From Pseudomonadota bacterium (GTDB taxonomy: Bacteria; Myxococcota_A; UBA796; SXON01): 5,228 bases of DNA. Numbering within the stretch: the stretch's first letter is position 1; every line of letters starts with the position of its first letter. The notes under the pieces are model-generated. The model ran no database searches and was not told the DNA's origin. It saw nothing but the letters and a program-made list of their open reading frames with translations. Positions 4,496 to 5,228 of this stretch are shown one piece after another. The translations under genes and the position numbers were made by a program. The stretch spans positions 1-5,228 of the forward strand of contig SXOM01000080.1 in the NCBI GenBank assembly GCA_005776735.1, in the 5' to 3' direction.

Positions 4496-5228
4496 TCAGT
4501 TGATGAGCTGGAGCGCGCCCTGGTTCATGCTCTTGGCCTGGGCGAGGATGGCGGTGCCGGCCTGCTGCAAGATCTGGTTCTTGCTCATCTCCGCCGTCTC
4601 GTAGCCGAAGTCGGCGTCGCGGATCTGGCTCTCGGCCGCGAGCGTCGTCTCGGTGAACGTCTCGAGGTTGTTGAGCGCGCTGTTGAGGCGGTTCTCGGCG
4701 GCGCCGAGGTCGGAGCGGTAGCCGCTCACGGTCTCGATGGCGGTGTCGATCGCGGTGATCGCGGACGAGCCGCCGCTGGCGGTGCTCATGTCGATCGCGC
4801 CGGTGTCCACGCCGAGGGTGGCCGCCGTGAGGTCGCCGAGCGTGATGTCGACCTGGTCGTCGGCGGTGGCGTTGATGCCGACCTGCACGCCCACCGTGGT
4901 GGTCGAGCCGTCGGTCAACTTCTGGCCGTTGAACTCGGTGACGTTGGCGATGCGGTCCACTTCCGCGGACAGCGCCGCGAACTCGTCCTGGATGTAGGCG
5001 CGCTCGTCGTCGCCCAGGGTCTCCGAGGAGCTCTGGACGGCCAGCTCACGCATACGGCCGAGGATGTTGCCGACCTCGCTGGCGGAGCCTTCCGCCACCG
5101 CGATCATCGAGACGCCGTCGGCGGTGTTGCGCTGGGCCACCTTGGCGGACCGCGCGGCGACCTTCAGGTTCTCGGCCACGCCGAGCCCCGCGGCGTCGTC
5201 CGCCGCCTTGGAGATGCGGAGGCCGCTG
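4496..5228 (-). CDS. Second flagellin, 5' end outside the window
   Basis: The frame is open from the window edge to the TGA at 4498..4496 and encodes 244 residues. It begins inside the flagellin N-terminal motif (SGLRISKAADDAAGLGV), so by alignment to the neighbour about 33 residues including the start are missing. The GTG at 5179 is internal (the V of LGVAENL) and is not the start. Conserved features are LGRMRELAVQSSSETL, DRIANVTEFNGQKL, YRSDLGAAENRLNSALNNLE and the C-terminal SKNQILQQAGTAILAQAKS. Like its neighbour it lacks D2/D3 surface domains. My hand alignment gives about 55 differences over 243 positions (about 77% identity), concentrated in the N-terminal D1 helix (residues equivalent to 55-75), the central linker, and the last residues (QGALQLIN against QSVTQLLQS). 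It has its own terminator. It may be a major or minor filament subunit; the sequence does not say which. Confidence 0.95.
   Translation of the reverse strand, partial: SGLRISKAADDAAGLGVAENLKVAARSAKVAQRNTADGVSMIAVAEGSASEVGNILGRMRELAVQSSSETLGDDERAYIQDEFAALSAEVDRIANVTEFNGQKLTDGSTTTVGVQVGINATADDQVDITLGDLTAATLGVDTGAIDMSTASGGSSAITAIDTAIETVSGYRSDLGAAENRLNSALNNLETFTETTLAAESQIRDADFGYETAEMSKNQILQQAGTAILAQAKSMNQGALQLIN

Noticed and set aside
5177..5179. GTG at 5179 as start of the upstream flagellin
   Set aside because: The frame continues upstream into the conserved SGLRIS...ADDAAGLG motif, so this Val codon is internal and the gene is cut by the window edge.

Overview
This window is a GC-rich stretch of a flagellar filament locus. 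Every gene I can support lies on the minus strand, so transcription runs from high to low coordinates. In transcription order it holds: the 3' part of one flagellin gene (entering at 5228, ending at 4496), a strong intrinsic terminator, a sigma-28-like promoter, a second complete flagellin, another terminator, a second sigma-28-like promoter, then a tightly packed operon: fliD (filament cap), fliS (flagellin chaperone), a small helical protein in the position usually held by fliT, a predicted outer-membrane beta-barrel protein, and the start of a secreted protein with a beta-rich N-terminal part and TPR-like helices that runs off the window at position 1.

The organism is a flagellated Gram-negative bacterium: there is a predicted outer-membrane barrel ending in Phe and there are exported proteins. 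High GC, strongly acidic FliD, very short signal peptides and short domain-D0/D1-only flagellins fit a marine or soil 'deltaproteobacterial' (Myxococcota-like) lineage. That is inference; nothing here fixes the taxon.

Regulation is unusually legible. Both promoters share the pattern TCAAG-N14-GCCGA, matching the FliA consensus TAAAGTTT-N11-GCCGATAA with exact spacing. Each flagellin ends in its own hairpin-plus-T-tract terminator, so the two flagellins and the fliD operon look like three separate late-class transcription units. Within the fliD operon the junctions are stop/start overlaps or gaps of 1 to 10 nt, which points to translational coupling and makes the barrel protein and the TPR protein likely members of the flagellar regulon.

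The part most worth attention is 1..1605: three genes co-transcribed with fliD-fliS that match no textbook member of that operon. A surface barrel plus a secreted beta-domain/TPR protein could be lineage-specific parts of the flagellar motor, ring or sheath. No gene-free stretch exceeds 300 bases; the longest gap (4321..4495) is filled by a terminator, promoter and leader. I see no RNA genes, mobile elements or CRISPR arrays.
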